This document shows, one piece after another, positions 46,546-57,579 of a DNA stretch of 64,000 bases. The stretch's first letter is position 1. Every line of letters begins with the position of its first letter. Source of the stretch: Cryptomeria japonica (Eukaryota; Streptophyta; Pinopsida; Cupressales; Cupressaceae); the NCBI RefSeq assembly GCF_030272615.1, contig NC_081406.1, positions 473,802,900-473,866,899 on the forward strand, read 5' to 3'. The notes beneath the pieces are model-generated. The model searched no databases, was not told the DNA's origin, and saw nothing but the letters and a program-made list of their open reading frames with translations. The translations under genes and the position numbers were made by a program.

Positions 46546-48944
46546 ATGTCCACTGTCACTTGCTCTCGAAGAAACAAGCAAAGCGAACCACAACCAGAGT
46601 CAAGTATGGGTCATAGATTATCCAACCCTTTTGATTATACTGATCTGGGAGATACAAAGATCACTGAGGAACTTCTCCAAGAATGTCAAGAAAACCCCTC
46701 ATTCCAAAAGCTCATGGAAAGAATCATTGAACCTGACAAGGAAAAATATATGCTTATGCTAACTAGCAAAGGAGTTAGACTTCCTGAAGATTTTGATACT
46801 GAAAATTTAAGGAAGGTCGACAAACAAATTTTTAGGACAAGGACTCAAAATTATGCCTATTAAGAACAACAGAGAGAAGAAGAAACACATGATCCTGAAA
46901 TCATACCTGAACAACATAACATACCTAAACACAACCATGCCCGAACTAGGGCTAATGAAAGGAAGAAGCTTTCCCTCAATGAACAAATGCACCCATGATC
47001 GCTCTTACACAACAAATTCAAATGCTGCAAAGACAAATGCAGGACATGCAATAAGGGACACAGTGCGATAATCCTTGGATGAAATTTGTCCTTACCCTTT
47101 TGACAATAGATTAAACATGATACCTTTTCCCCCGAATTCAGATGTACCAAAATATGACAAATACGATGGTAAAAGTGATCCCCATGATCATGTTTGGGAA
47201 TTTTGTACCATAAGCCTAGAATTTGCTCATTATGACACTTACTTAATGAGGTTATTCCCAAGAAGTTTGGGAGGGAAAACAATGGAGTGGTTGTCTAAAC
47301 TTACACCTCCCATCAGATCCTTTGATGAGTTGGTAAACAAATTTATCACACAATACTCCTATAATATACAACACGCAATCACCATGTTGGATGTATGCAA
47401 TACCAAACAAAAAACCAATGAAACATTCATGGTGTTTCTTCAGCGTTGGAGACGTATGGTTTCAAGATATCCTCAAGATGTGCTTGAAAAGGAAAAGATG
47501 GAAATATTTATTGAAAATATAAATAGTGAGATGAGTTATCAACTCAAGCTACAGTGCATACCATATTTTGCCAAGTTGATCGAAAACAGAATCCAAGTAA
47601 AGGAAGCCTGCATTAAGAAAGGAACATTGAAGTTATTTAAGGAAGGAACTAATTCATCCAACACTCACTTTAACAACCAAAACAACAACAACACTTTAGG
47701 CAAATCCAGATTCTGGACCAGAAACAAAAACATTGCTAATGAGGGAGGAGATGATGCTAATGATATGAAGTCCAAATAACCAGTATTAGCTTTATTAGGT
47801 AATCCACAATATAACAAGAATCAAAAAAGTGTTAACCAAGGTGCTAACACTTATCCACAAAATACCAATCAAGGACCTTCAATCTCAAACACCAAGAACA
47901 ATACCCAAGGCAACAACACTAACCAAGGGAATAATACAAATCAAAGAGTTAACACCAACACTTTCCCAAATAGATGCGTCTACACACCATTGGGGCAAAC
48001 TTTAGAATCCACATTTCACAAACTCCTGGAAAACAAGATAATCACATTGCCATCCATAAACAACTTTGAACCTCAGATCAAACCACCTTGGTGGAATGAC
48101 TCACATTTATGTGATTTTCATCGAAACAAAGGACATCACACAAATGATTGCATGAGGCTTAAGAATATTGTTCAAGATATGAGAGGTGATTTAACGGTTG
48201 ATGGTCTCAAAACAAATGGTGATCATGACGCCTTTAAAAATCCTCTTCCAAATTACAACAAGGAAGGAGCTTCATCATCAAACGATACATGGGGAGCTCG
48301 CATAAATCATCTGTACAACAACACAATCAATCACATATCAACAGATGACAACCAAATAATTGTCATAAAAATCAAGGACAAACAAGACCATACATCAATC
48401 AATGTGACAACCAGAGGTCAAAAATACGTCTTGAAAGGGCATACATCAACATCGACCACTATCCCCAAGACTCAATATGATTTGGTTAATCAACTATGGA
48501 GAACTCTTGCTCAGATATCCATACTCGAGTTACTCAAACTTTCACCAAAACATAAGGACATCTTAGAACAAGCACTTGTTGAAACAAATGTGGCTCAAGA
48601 TCTGGACATTGATAAATTTCAAGCCAGGGTGGCTCATATGACAGGGCCTCATAATCTCACCTTTTCCGAACATGATAATATCTCTTTGAGTCATCCACAT
48701 AATACTCCCCTTCATATTGAAGTCTTAGTCTACAAACATTGAGTTAAAAGAGTATTTATAGATGGAGGAGCTGGTCTCAATATCTATACTTTAAAACTTA
48801 TCCGTGCATTAGGATTCTCTGAACAGTCTTTTGATCCAAAAAAAAATATCACCATCAAGGCATATGATGATGAAGAAAGATCATCCAAAGGAACAGTGAT
48901 ACTACCTATTCAAGTAGGACCGATACAAAGGGACACTATGTGCC
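46546..48944 (+). pseudogene. Gypsy gag-protease, truncated
   Basis: An N-terminal piece (46546-46863, starting MSTVTCSRRNKQ) is followed by a broken Gln-rich stretch. The Retrotrans_gag core follows at 47075-47779 (PKYDKYDGKSDPHDHVWEF, FPRSLGGKTMEWLSKL, SFDELVNKFITQYS, ETFMVFLQRWRRM). After TAA at 47777 an Asn/Thr-rich linker leads to the knuckle CDFHRNKGHHTNDC (near 48112), then after TGA at 48740 to the protease motif VFIDGGAGLNIYTLKLI and AYDDEERSSKG. The frame then passes into LTR sequence at 48945. Gag packages the RNA and the protease matures it; nothing after the protease remains. Confidence 0.9.
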
Positions 48945-49943
48945 AAACTCTCAAAGTCTTCAATAACCATTAAAGGCTTTATGTCTTCAACAAGTTAACC
49001 TTTAAAGTCTTCCTAGCCATTAATGGTTAACTCAACCTTCTTACATGATTAGAGATTTTCTCTCTAACTCAAACTTCATCTAACCCAAGGGTCTCATCAA
49101 GCATTCATTACTTTGACCCTGGTTATCCCTTTAACCCTTGCACAAGAGTTAATTCTTTGGGTAAAAGCTTTATCCATTGGATAACCCTAACCTAACCTTA
49201 ACCCTTACCTCCTAAGGTAACCATCACGTCTTCTCAAGCATTTAATGTTGCTTACATATCCTCTCAAGCAGTCTTTTTTTACAGTTGTCACCATTTGATT
49301 GGTGAGAATTGTAAACATGGATTGATAACTTTCAATCCTGGCCCTTGTTAAGATTATCCAATCTTGACAATCCATTGCCCTATTTTTCCTATAAATAGAG
49401 CTCTCATTCTCTCATTTTAGAATCCAAGTCTTTAGTATCAAACTTATAGACATTTTACTAAGTATATCCAAGTTTCATGCATCTAATCTATAAACATTTT
49501 TAAATCAAGAATTTAGCCTCTCTTTGAATAGAAATCATCTTAATAAGCATTTTAATAAGCATTTCCATTATCATAGCACTCTCATATTAGACTAGTATAT
49601 CATGTTAGGATAGAATTTTACTAATCTTTTATCTTATCATCATATCCATGCTAGTTTAAAACATATTAGATTTAATATCATGCATAACTAGGAATTCATT
49701 CATATTAAGTTGATCAAGCATCCCTCATTCTTGGAGTTGTCATTCCTGAAGTCACTTTGCTCAGTGATCTGAGAGCAAAGGCATTGACTTGAGGAATCCT
49801 ATGAGATAGAGAACAATGGAACGTCCCTTGGGGAATTTAGCTATTCCATATAGCTCCATAACTTGCACTAAGAGTCCCATTGGTGTGTGGACCCCTTTTG
49901 AAACTGAATTTTCTGTTTCTTTGCACCACTTTTCCCACACACA
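48945..49943 (+). repeat. Partial 3' LTR of the gypsy derivative
   Basis: It begins inside the LTR (CTCTCAAAGTC, matching 42480) and ends CACACA at 49943. It has small insertions relative to the 5' copy, for example an extra CCTAACCTTAACC near 49188. Followed by CTCCT, the candidate TSD. Confidence 0.85.
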
Positions 49944-49948
49944 CTCCT

Positions 49949-51677
49949 TATAGAGTTTCTGACCTGTTTACCCATTTGACATTCTTTACATAGCGGATTA
50001 TGGGGCTTCATAATCTTAGGTATATCTCTAACATCCTTAGTTGAACTGATCTTCACAATGCAATCAAAATTTACATGACACGACCTTTTATGCCATAACC
50101 AACTTTCATCAATCTGTGTAATCAAACATGTCTTCTCATCGGAGCTCAAATGAAATATGTTACCTTTTGTTTGCGTACCGGTTGCATTCTCCAAGCCAGA
50201 TCTGTTAATGATTTTGCATTTTCTATCCTTGAACTGTTATTGAAATCTCTTATCTACCAATTGTCCTACACTCAAAAGATTATGCTTCAAACCTTCAACA
50301 TAATAAACATTGTCAGTATTGTTCTTACCATCTAATGATATAGTTCCTTTTCCCTTAATCATACATGCCTTGTCATCTCCAAATCTAACTAATCCACCAT
50401 CAATTTCTTGTAAAGATGGAAACTTTCCTTTATATCCAGTCATATGATGTGAACAACCATTGTCAATTACCCATTCATCCTTATCTTCAATTTTATAAGC
50501 AAGTGCCTTCTCCTCAGGTACATTCTCTTCCAGTGCCGCATAATCTTCCTTGATAGCCAAGAATACCCATTCTTTCCCATTGCTGGATCCACTAGTAGAG
50601 TCTTCTACTGGTTCCTCATCTGAATCAGTAATACCTTCCTCATCCGCTATGTAGAATAATTTATTTTCCTTGAATCTAAACTTGTTCTGATTAGGTTTAA
50701 ATGATTTCTTAACTCTTTCTTCAAATCTTAAATTCCTTTCAAGACATCTAGATGCAAAATGACCAATCTTATTACATGCAAAGTATTTAAAAGGTGCTTT
50801 TCCTTCATACTTACTTCCTACTAGTCATTTTAGTTCTCTTATAGAAAATAGTGCTTCAAGTTGCTCAAGCTCTTCATCTTCTCTCTTGATATCTTCTAAT
50901 TCTTTTGCATATAAAAATCTCCAATCTTGCTTGCTGATTGTAGATGTAGATGCATGAAAAGCAGGTTCAATTTTCACAGCTCCAGAAGGTCCAAATTCCT
51001 GAAGCTCAAAAGAAGATAGTTTCCCAACCAAAGTATCTCCATTGATAGATGTATTCGCCATTGTTCTCAACTCATTAATAGTAGTAGCCTTCATTTTGTA
51101 AGCCGACGGTAGGGCTCTCCGGATTTTAGAAACAATTTCATCTTCGCTCAGAGTTCCACCACAACATTGAATTCCCATAACAATCTCATTTACTCTTTCC
51201 ATGAATGTAGTAATCCTTTCATCTTCTTCCATCTTCATATTTTCATATCTCACTCAGTAACTATCAAGTTTAGCAATCTTTACTGTAGGGTCACCTTCAT
51301 TAAGGGTCTACAATTTATCCCATATAGCCTTTCCAGATGACTTGTCTATTAATCCCATAATTTGCTGATTAGAAAGTGCACAAAAGGGGGCTTCTCTTTC
51401 TCTACAATCATTCTCAAGCTCCTTGCCAGGTTTTCCAAAGGAGGATTTCTAGATCCCGGATTATAGGGTGTGACACCATTCTTTGTGATCTCCCAAATCT
51501 CCTTGCGAAGACCTCTCAGATGAGTCTCCATCCGAATCTTCCATATCGTATAATTTGTTCCTTGAAGCCTCAGTATATCCCTTCGAAAAATAGTAGTAGA
51601 AGAAGTGGATGAACTTGAACTATTAGTCACCATAGGATCTTCCTCAAGCGGTTAAGCTTTCTACAAAGAGGACCAAA
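49949..51677 (-). pseudogene. Copia-1 gag, protease and pre-integrase region
   Basis: Minus strand from the right: gag start at 51633 (SSTTIFRRDILRLQGTNY, IWKIRMETHLRG), then a frame change. The gag core of UBN2 type lies at 50825-51253 (ITTFMERVNEIVMGIQ, IRRALPSAYKMKATTI). The knuckle YFACNKIGHFASRC has lost its first Cys. The protease is EWVIDNGCSHHMTG (DNG for the usual DSG). The pre-integrase zinc region LWHKRSCHVNFD and CKECQMGKQVRNS ends at the gypsy insertion near 49949. Integrase core and RT are missing from the whole element. Confidence 0.9.
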
Positions 51678-51690
51678 GCTTTGATACCAA
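51678..51690 (-). promoter_or_regulatory. Copia-1 primer binding site
   Basis: TTGGTATCAAAGC on the minus strand, directly next to the LTR end (CTAACA at 51691). It matches the initiator tRNA-Met site TGGTATCAGAGC with one change. Confidence 0.9.
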
Positions 51691-52880
51691 TGTTAGACAA
51701 TTCAGATAACCGAAAGACAACTGAGAGGGGGGGGCGTGAATCAGTTTTCACAGATTACCGAAAGCATTATCAATTCAAAACAATAATACCAAAATAGTAG
51801 TTAATCCAATTAAGTATAAACAATAATCACAGAATAAAAGCCATCCACATAACACCAATATTTGTACGTGGAAAACCCGATAAAGGGAAAATACACGGTG
51901 GGAAGCCTACCCACAATCAGATAATACTTCTGCAGTAAGTATCTAAATTTACAATGAAGGGGCCTACACTTGCAGGAAGACCAACAACCTAGAGCACACT
52001 GATCTTCACAAAAAGGAGTCTCACTGACTACATACAAATCCAGACTACAATCCAGAGAAGTGTTGAATTGCAAAAGATAGCATCTCCTATGCCTGAGTAC
52101 AGTTCTAGTTAAGATCAATACTGAAGGACTAAATCCTCTTACAAACTCAATTCAATCTCCATTGATTGACCAAATCCTCTATTTGAATGATATTACAATA
52201 TTCGCACACTACATTCCTTGACTATGACCTCTTTCAATAACCATGATAATCTACAATGAGATCTTGCATCTTATTTATACAAACCCTCGACCATAAACAA
52301 TCAGGTTGGCTACCAAACAATAAACCAATTACATTATGACAAACCATGTCAGCTTTAGGCTAAAACAAATAATATCCAACACATAAGACATCCCAAAAAT
52401 ACAATAATAATTCATGTTCACACATTATATTAATGCCGGTCCATAACCTAGATCAACCGGGACCAAGAATAGGTCCACACGCTTCAGCAATGATATCCAA
52501 ATTCCAAGTCTCAAACAAGATTACCAATATCATCTTGAAACTCCATTAGAAGCTGCACCAACACCAATTATGCAATGCATCAAAGATCTCCACCAAAAGA
52601 TCTTCTGGTGAAACCCTCGCCGAAACCAGAAACCAATCTTTTGTGTAAGCAAGATAGTATCCAATCACCAGACCGAAAACAACTGACCAAATATGAGTAT
52701 AGGAATTATGAACAAGCCAATTCCATCACCAGATTATACTAGAGTTAACCAGATCATGTCAGATCCAAGTTAACCAAAAACCACTCAACCTACCGAGACC
52801 AGAAGGGTGCCGGGAAAGCATCCAAACAACTAGTGTTGACATCAATGCAACACATAATCAATTCCACCAAATGGCCAACA
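51691..52880 (-). repeat. Copia-1 5' LTR (right copy)
   Basis: 1,190 bp, intact, and close to the left copy at 33033-42111 once LINE-2 is removed (shared CAGATAACCGAAAGACAACT, TTCTGCAGTAAGTAT, ATGGCCAACA). It includes the unoccupied LINE-2 target site near 51836. The open frame 51810-52118 has no motif. Confidence 0.92.
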
Positions 52881-53948
52881 TATATGAGATTGTAAACTAC
52901 TGATGAATATGGAACACTTTTCATGTTTTCTTTATCCTCTTTTGTTTTAGGACACATAGCTGAGGATCACCAAAAATGATCAGCCAAAGGAGCACTAACA
53001 GATTTTGCATTCTTCATATTGAATCTATCTAAGATTTTAAGAATATTTTTTTCTTGAGATAGTCTAATTTCTCTCTTATTTCTATTACTGATTATATTCA
53101 TCCCAAGACTCCTCTTTTCTGCCCCTAAATCCTTCATGGCAAATTGTTGAAATAAATGTTGCTTCAACTCTTTAACAATCTTCACACTAGTGCCAACAAC
53201 CGACATATCATCAACATGAAGTAAAAGAATACAAACTCACCATTAGAAATATTTTTGTAATAAACACATGGGTCTGATTCACAACAAGTGAAATGTTGCT
53301 GAGTGATGAAGCTATCAAATTTTAGATACCATTACCTCGGGGCCTGCTTGAGCCCATACAAACTCTGTTTCAATCTGTAATATAAATGTTCTTGACCCTA
53401 TTGTGGAAAACCTTTAGGCTTCTCCATGTATAATTCCTCTTCAATATCTCCATGAAGAAAAGCTTCTTTGACATCTAATTGCTCAAGTTCAAGATCCCAA
53501 ACAACTGCCAAGCCTAACACTGCTCAAATGGTGTGCATTTTCACAATTGGTGAAAAATCTCATTAAAATCAATTCCTTTTTCTTGATAAAAAAATTTCAC
53601 AACCAATTTGGCCCTATAACGTTTATGACCTCCATCTTCCTTTTTCACATGATATACCCATTTATTCTTTAGTGGTTTTCAATTTGGCGGAAGAGGAACC
53701 AAATCCCATGTCTCATTGGCATGCAAAGACTCCATTTCTTTATTCATCGCCTCCATCCATTTTACTAAATTTGCATCTTTGCAAGTTTGTTTAAAAGTCA
53801 AAGGCTTTGCCTCATCAGATAACAGTAACTCACAATCATCATATTTAGCTGGACGCTTCTTTTCCCGAGCAATCTTCTTATTTGAGAACCCACTAATGGT
53901 GGCAAATTTCCCTCTTGTTCTTCTACATTTTTTTATTTTAGTTTGCAA
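52881..53948 (-). pseudogene. Copia-2 reverse transcriptase
   Basis: Minus strand: the start block WMEAMNKEMESLHANETWDL (53700s), then broken frames across the RT core. The catalytic box reads LHVDDMSVVG near 53190-53220 (YVDD class, Tyr changed to His), and the region ends LKQHLFQQFAMKDLGA and RFNMKNAKSVSAPLA. After removal of copia-1 it continues into the RNase H block at 33032. Confidence 0.88.
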
Positions 53949-54199
53949 ATTGTTGCTGTTCTGGAGAATTTATCCAATGTTCTTTCCTTGTATACCAATG
54001 CTTTGCCCCTGATCTCTTGACTGTGGAATGAAAAGGCTGCAAATTTGTACCCTCACAACCATGCGTGGAAGAGTCTTTTGGTTGCACTGAGGTTTCTATG
54101 GACCGTGTTTGAACTAGACTACCTATTGGAGGCTTTGGAGACATAGAGCACAACAAATTAATGATTGAAGGTTGCGCTAGCAATGGTGGGGGCTGCATA

Positions 54200-55320
54200 T
54201 TAGACTCAAATAACTACGTAGGAACACAAGAAGGCTGTGTAATAGTATAAATAGGGGAACCAATATTTGAAGGCAGAGAGCTTATAGTAGATGGATGTGA
54301 AGAAACTATTAAAGGCTGAGAGAATGTGACAAAAGTTTGCCTAACATGACCATTATCAAATAAATCAACATCAAAATATTTATCTAAATATTTGTTCTGA
54401 GGCTACAAACTTGGAAATTTTTTCTCATTGAAAACAACATCTCGATTGCGAACAATCTTTTTAGTGATGAGATCCCACAACTTGAAACCAAACTGATCCT
54501 CACCATAGCCTAGAAAAATACACCTCTTTGATTTAAAATCAAGCTTCGTTCATTGCTCCTTGGGAATATGCACAAACACTTCACAACCAAACACCCGCAA
54601 ATGGTGAGAAGAAATTCTTTTTCCAAGCCATCTCTCTTCCAGAATATCAAAGTCCAAACAAGATGAAGGAATACGATTGATTAAATACACTATAATATTA
54701 CACGGCTCTGCCCAAAACTCTTTTGCCAAACTGACATTGGAGAGCATACAATGAGCTCTCTCAAGAATTGTTCGATTCAACCTCTCAGTTGCACCATGTT
54801 CCTGAGGAGTGAACGGTACCACCTTTATTCTATGAATGTCGTTGTCTACACAAAAATTGTCAAACTCCGAGGAGAAAAACTCTCCCCCATTATCAGTTTA
54901 AGACAATTAATTTTATGCCCTATCTGGTTTTCAACAAGAACCTTAAAATTTTTAAATTTTGAAAAGATTTCCGATTTTTTTATTTAACATGTAAATCCAA
55001 ACTTTGCGAGTGTAATCATCAATGAAAGTAACAAAATAATTCGCACCTCCAAAAGAGGTTACCACTATGGGACCGAAAATGTCTGAGTGCACAAGTTCCA
55101 AATGAGTAGTTTTCTGATCATGGCCTATTCTCAAGAAGTTGGTCTGAATTTGTTTTCCATAAAGGCAATTCTCGCATAAGTCCAAATCCAATGATTTTAA
55201 GCCAAGAAGTTGATCTTGTCGAAGCATTACTTCAATCCCTTTCTTGCTCATGTGCCCGAGCCTCTTATGCCAAATTTCAGAATTGTTGTCCATAATTGTC
55301 ACGACAACTCCCACTTCACC
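54200..55320 (-). pseudogene. Copia-2 integrase
   Basis: The pre-integrase zinc motif IWHKRLGHMSKKGIEVM...CENCLYGKQ and the core start LVHSDIFGP (Asp), TFIDDYTRKVWIYML lie at 54952-55314. After frame damage, PFTPQEHGATERLNRTILER (catalytic Glu) and FWAEPCNIIVYLINRIPS, HHLRVFGC follow at 54550-54822. This order is typical of Ty1/copia. The piece with the second Asp lies in a broken region between them. Confidence 0.88.
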
Positions 55321-56530
55321 ATGTCATTCTAAAATGTAAATATTACCCAGCTTCTTTCCCTTTGCAAGCACTAAAAATCCCTTGGTTACTTTCCAATTGT
55401 CTAAAGAAAATTTAACATTACACCCAGAAGCAATAAGTTGGCTTACAAAAATCAAATTTCGTTTCAACAAAGGAACATATCTCACATCCTTTAAAATCCA
55501 TTGATTTCCATTTTCAAATTCAAAATTATATCACCTTTACCAATGATTTCACATTCCTTATTTTCACCAAGAAAACCCTTACTGAATGTACCTTCTTTGA
55601 AATTTGTAAAAGCCTCTGGACATGAAGTTGCATGGAAAGAAGCATCGAAAATAAGCAACCACGAATCTGCAGTTGTGTTACTAGCAGCCAAGACCAAAAC
55701 AACATCATCTTTTTCATCTATAGTGTTTTCTTCATTATTACTGACTTTGTCTTGTGCTTTTTCATAATTCCAACAATTTTTCTTTGTGTGACTTGGCTTG
55801 CCACAAAACCAACATGCACCATTTCTACCTCTAAACTATGATCTATGCACAGATTTTGACCTTCTACTGTTATTATTTTTGCCTCTTTCTCGACTCCTAC
55901 CTCTATTGTCAATGCTGACAACAGTTAATGCATCACCAGATCATAGTTCCTTATTTTTTCTACGTATGTCTTCACTAAGAAGAGTGGCTGCAACATCATC
56001 AAACTTTAATTTAATTTTGGCAGCCACCAAATTGCTCACTGCCATCACCACACCTTCCCAGCTATTTGGGAAAGAACACAGTAATAAAATTGCTTTGATC
56101 TCATCATCTAAATTAATACCCACATAAATCAACTGGGTGACTAATGTATTAAATTCATTTAAATGATTAGACATAATCCCTCCTCGTATTTTCAAATTAT
56201 ACAACTTTTTCAAAATGAATACCTTATTCGAAGCCAATGCCATCTCGTACATTAAAGAAAGCTTATCCCACAACTCTTTTGTTGTCTTCTCGACTGAAAC
56301 ATTAAATAAAACATTGTTGGACAATGATAGAAAAATGGTAGCTCTTTCTTTCTTGTCCAGTTTCTCCCAATCTTCATCTGATAAAGAACCTCGCCCTTTG
56401 GCTTTTCCAGCCAATGCATTTGAGAGATCTTTCTTTATGAGCAACGACTCCATCTATACCTTCCACAGTCTAAAATTTTGACCTGCAAAATTTTCAACCT
56501 TCCATTTGTTTGCATCTTCCATGGCTCCAA
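55321..56530 (-). pseudogene. Copia-2 gag and protease
   Basis: Gag (55941-56453) reads MESLLIKKDLSNAL, NNVLFNVSVEKTTKELWDKL, MSNHLNEFNTLVTQL and LLCSFPNSWEGVVMAVS, the UBN2-type copia gag. After stops, the knuckle CWFCGKPSHTKKNC lies near 55770-55815. A protease remnant FDASFHATSCPEAF (usual DSGASFHAT, damaged) lies near 55600-55640. Opposite-strand open frames here are shadows. Confidence 0.88.
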
Positions 56531-56570
56531 AAATTATTCACCAATTTCCATCACCAAGTTTCTCCGCCAG

Positions 56571-56583
56571 GCTCTGATACCAA
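56571..56583 (-). promoter_or_regulatory. Copia-2 primer binding site
   Basis: TTGGTATCAGAGC on the minus strand, one base from the 5' LTR end at 56585; an exact match to the usual initiator tRNA-Met site of plant copia elements. Confidence 0.93.
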
Positions 56584-56584
56584 T

Positions 56585-56931
56585 TGTTGATTATAATTGT
56601 AGAAGCAAATGAAAACAAATTGAAGAAAATAAATAAAAATAAAAATATTAAAAATAACACAGAACAAGAACACGATATTTATAGTGGTTTGCCCAAAGAT
56701 GGCTACGTCCACTTTCAGGGATTATCACTTTTATTAATTATCAATTCAATTACATATTCAACTAGCAGTTGTATTTATCAAACAGTCTCAACTCCAATAT
56801 GTGGAAAAATCCATCGAAACAAATAACTTCTAAATTAGCGAACACATGCCAATTAGAAGTCATTACAAAGAAGGCACCCATTTCGAATCTATGGGAGAAA
56901 CTTGCTAATTTGGGCTTCACCGAACCCAACA
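56585..56931 (-). repeat. Copia-2 5' LTR (right copy)
   Basis: 347 bp, paired with 30391-30737. Flanked on its right by TAGCT, the TSD. Confidence 0.92.
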
Positions 56932-56936
56932 TAGCT

Positions 56937-57279
56937 AGCCCAATCCTTGATTAGTCATTCCCTTCTTGGTGTTGTCAAATTTATGGGCCCTCCAATGTTT
57001 ATCATTTGTTTTCCTAGTGCATCTTGTTGTTAGCTTGTCTGTAGTCCTCTCTCCTTTGTCACACTTTCCTAGTTCTCTTCCCTATTGAGATCCTATTTGC
57101 CCCTATCACAAAGGGAGGAATATCTTCTTGTGATGCTAACTGCCATGCACTTCTTCTCCATGCATCACCTATTTCCTAAGACTGGAAAGAATAGTTATTC
57201 TACCTCTGCTACTTGCTCCTCCCTCCTCATCACATGCCATTTTTTGCTACCTAACTTCCTTTTCGATGTTAAAATTAAT
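56937..57279 (-). other. LINE-1 5' part
   Basis: By position this is the beginning of the outer LINE upstream of ORF1 DUF4283, resumed after the copia-2 insertion. Translation is broken and shows no named motif. The right end is set by the candidate TSD at 57280-57290. Confidence 0.5.
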
Positions 57280-57290
57280 TTTTGTGATGA

Positions 57291-57579
57291 AATGTTTTTC
57301 CAGTGAAAAGTTATGCATATTTTTCCTTTACGACTTAAAAAGTTTATGAGATTTTTTATGGGCATGTTGAAATAATTAAAATTCTTCAAAAATCATAGCT
57401 TCTCTCTAAGTGAATGCTTTCCCAAGCAAGTTAATGAGTTTGTGAGCCATGTCAGTTTAGGATTCGACCTTAGCCACACACTTTCTTCTTTAATGCTCTC
57501 ATGCTCCCAATTTCTAACTTCCTAAGCTCACACATATTATCATCCTCCTAATTTCTAACTTGCTAACCTCACAGATACT
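57291..57579. other. Short spacer, no gene
   Basis: AT-rich sequence between the LINE-1 TSD and the next LTR. A CTAATTTCTAACTT/CCCAATTTCTAACTT word occurs twice near 57508 and 57548. Confidence 0.5.

Larger units (their letters stand above)
42216..49943 (+). mobile_element. Gypsy derivative lacking RT and integrase
   Basis: The 5' LTR is 42216-43460 and the partial 3' LTR is 48945-49943 (its first 260 bases are missing relative to the 5' copy). The candidate TSD is CTCCT at 42211-42215 and 49944-49948. The 3' end CACACA is clear; the 5' end starts TTTAAT rather than TG, so the left boundary is less certain. Inside are a 3-kb leader and a broken gag-protease frame that runs straight into the 3' LTR. 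It sits in the interior of copia-1. Confidence 0.85.
33033..52880 (-). mobile_element. Copia-1, minus strand, with two elements inside
   Basis: LTRs are at 33033-42111 (about 1.2 kb of own sequence, split by LINE-2) and 51691-52880 (1,190 bp). Both begin TGTTAGAC and end TGGCCAACA on the plus strand. A perfect TSD TATAT lies at 33028-33032 and 52881-52885. The primer binding site TTGGTATCAAAGC is at 51678-51690 and the polypurine tract AAAGGGGGAGAT is at about 42112-42124. Only gag, protease and the pre-integrase zinc region remain; integrase core, RT and RNase H are absent. The gypsy derivative at 42216-49943 sits at the deletion junction. Confidence 0.92.
30391..56931 (-). mobile_element. 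Copia-2, minus strand, split by younger insertions
   Basis: It has 347-bp LTRs at 30391-30737 and 56585-56931, both TGTTGATTATAATTG...AACA, with a perfect 5-bp TSD TAGCT (30386-30390 and 56932-56936). The primer binding site TTGGTATCAGAGC lies at 56571-56583 and the polypurine tract AAGTGGGAGAT at about 30738-30749. The gag-pol order runs leftward from 56.5 kb to 52.9 kb and continues at 33032-32868 and 31264-30797. Insertions inside it are a solo LTR (31270-32867) and the whole copia-1 nest (33033-52880). Confidence 0.93.
21016..57279 (-). mobile_element. Outer LINE (LINE-1 of this window), split by nested insertions
   Basis: The minus-strand non-LTR retrotransposon order is recoverable in pieces: 5' part 56937-57279, ORF1 DUF4283 29938-30385, endonuclease 27898-28240 plus 26488-26743, reverse transcriptase about 24960-26230, C-terminal RT and zf-RVT 22975-24000, RNase H 22150-22575, and 3' poly(A), read as T14 at 21016-21029. 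An 11-bp duplication TTTTGTGATGA at 21005-21015 and 57280-57290 fits a target-site duplication. Own length after removing insertions is about 6 kb. Every coding part carries stops and shifts, so it is old and dead. Confidence 0.8.

Noticed and set aside
46860-47282. 140-codon minus-strand frame
   Set aside because: Antisense to the gypsy gag core, which has recognisable family motifs.
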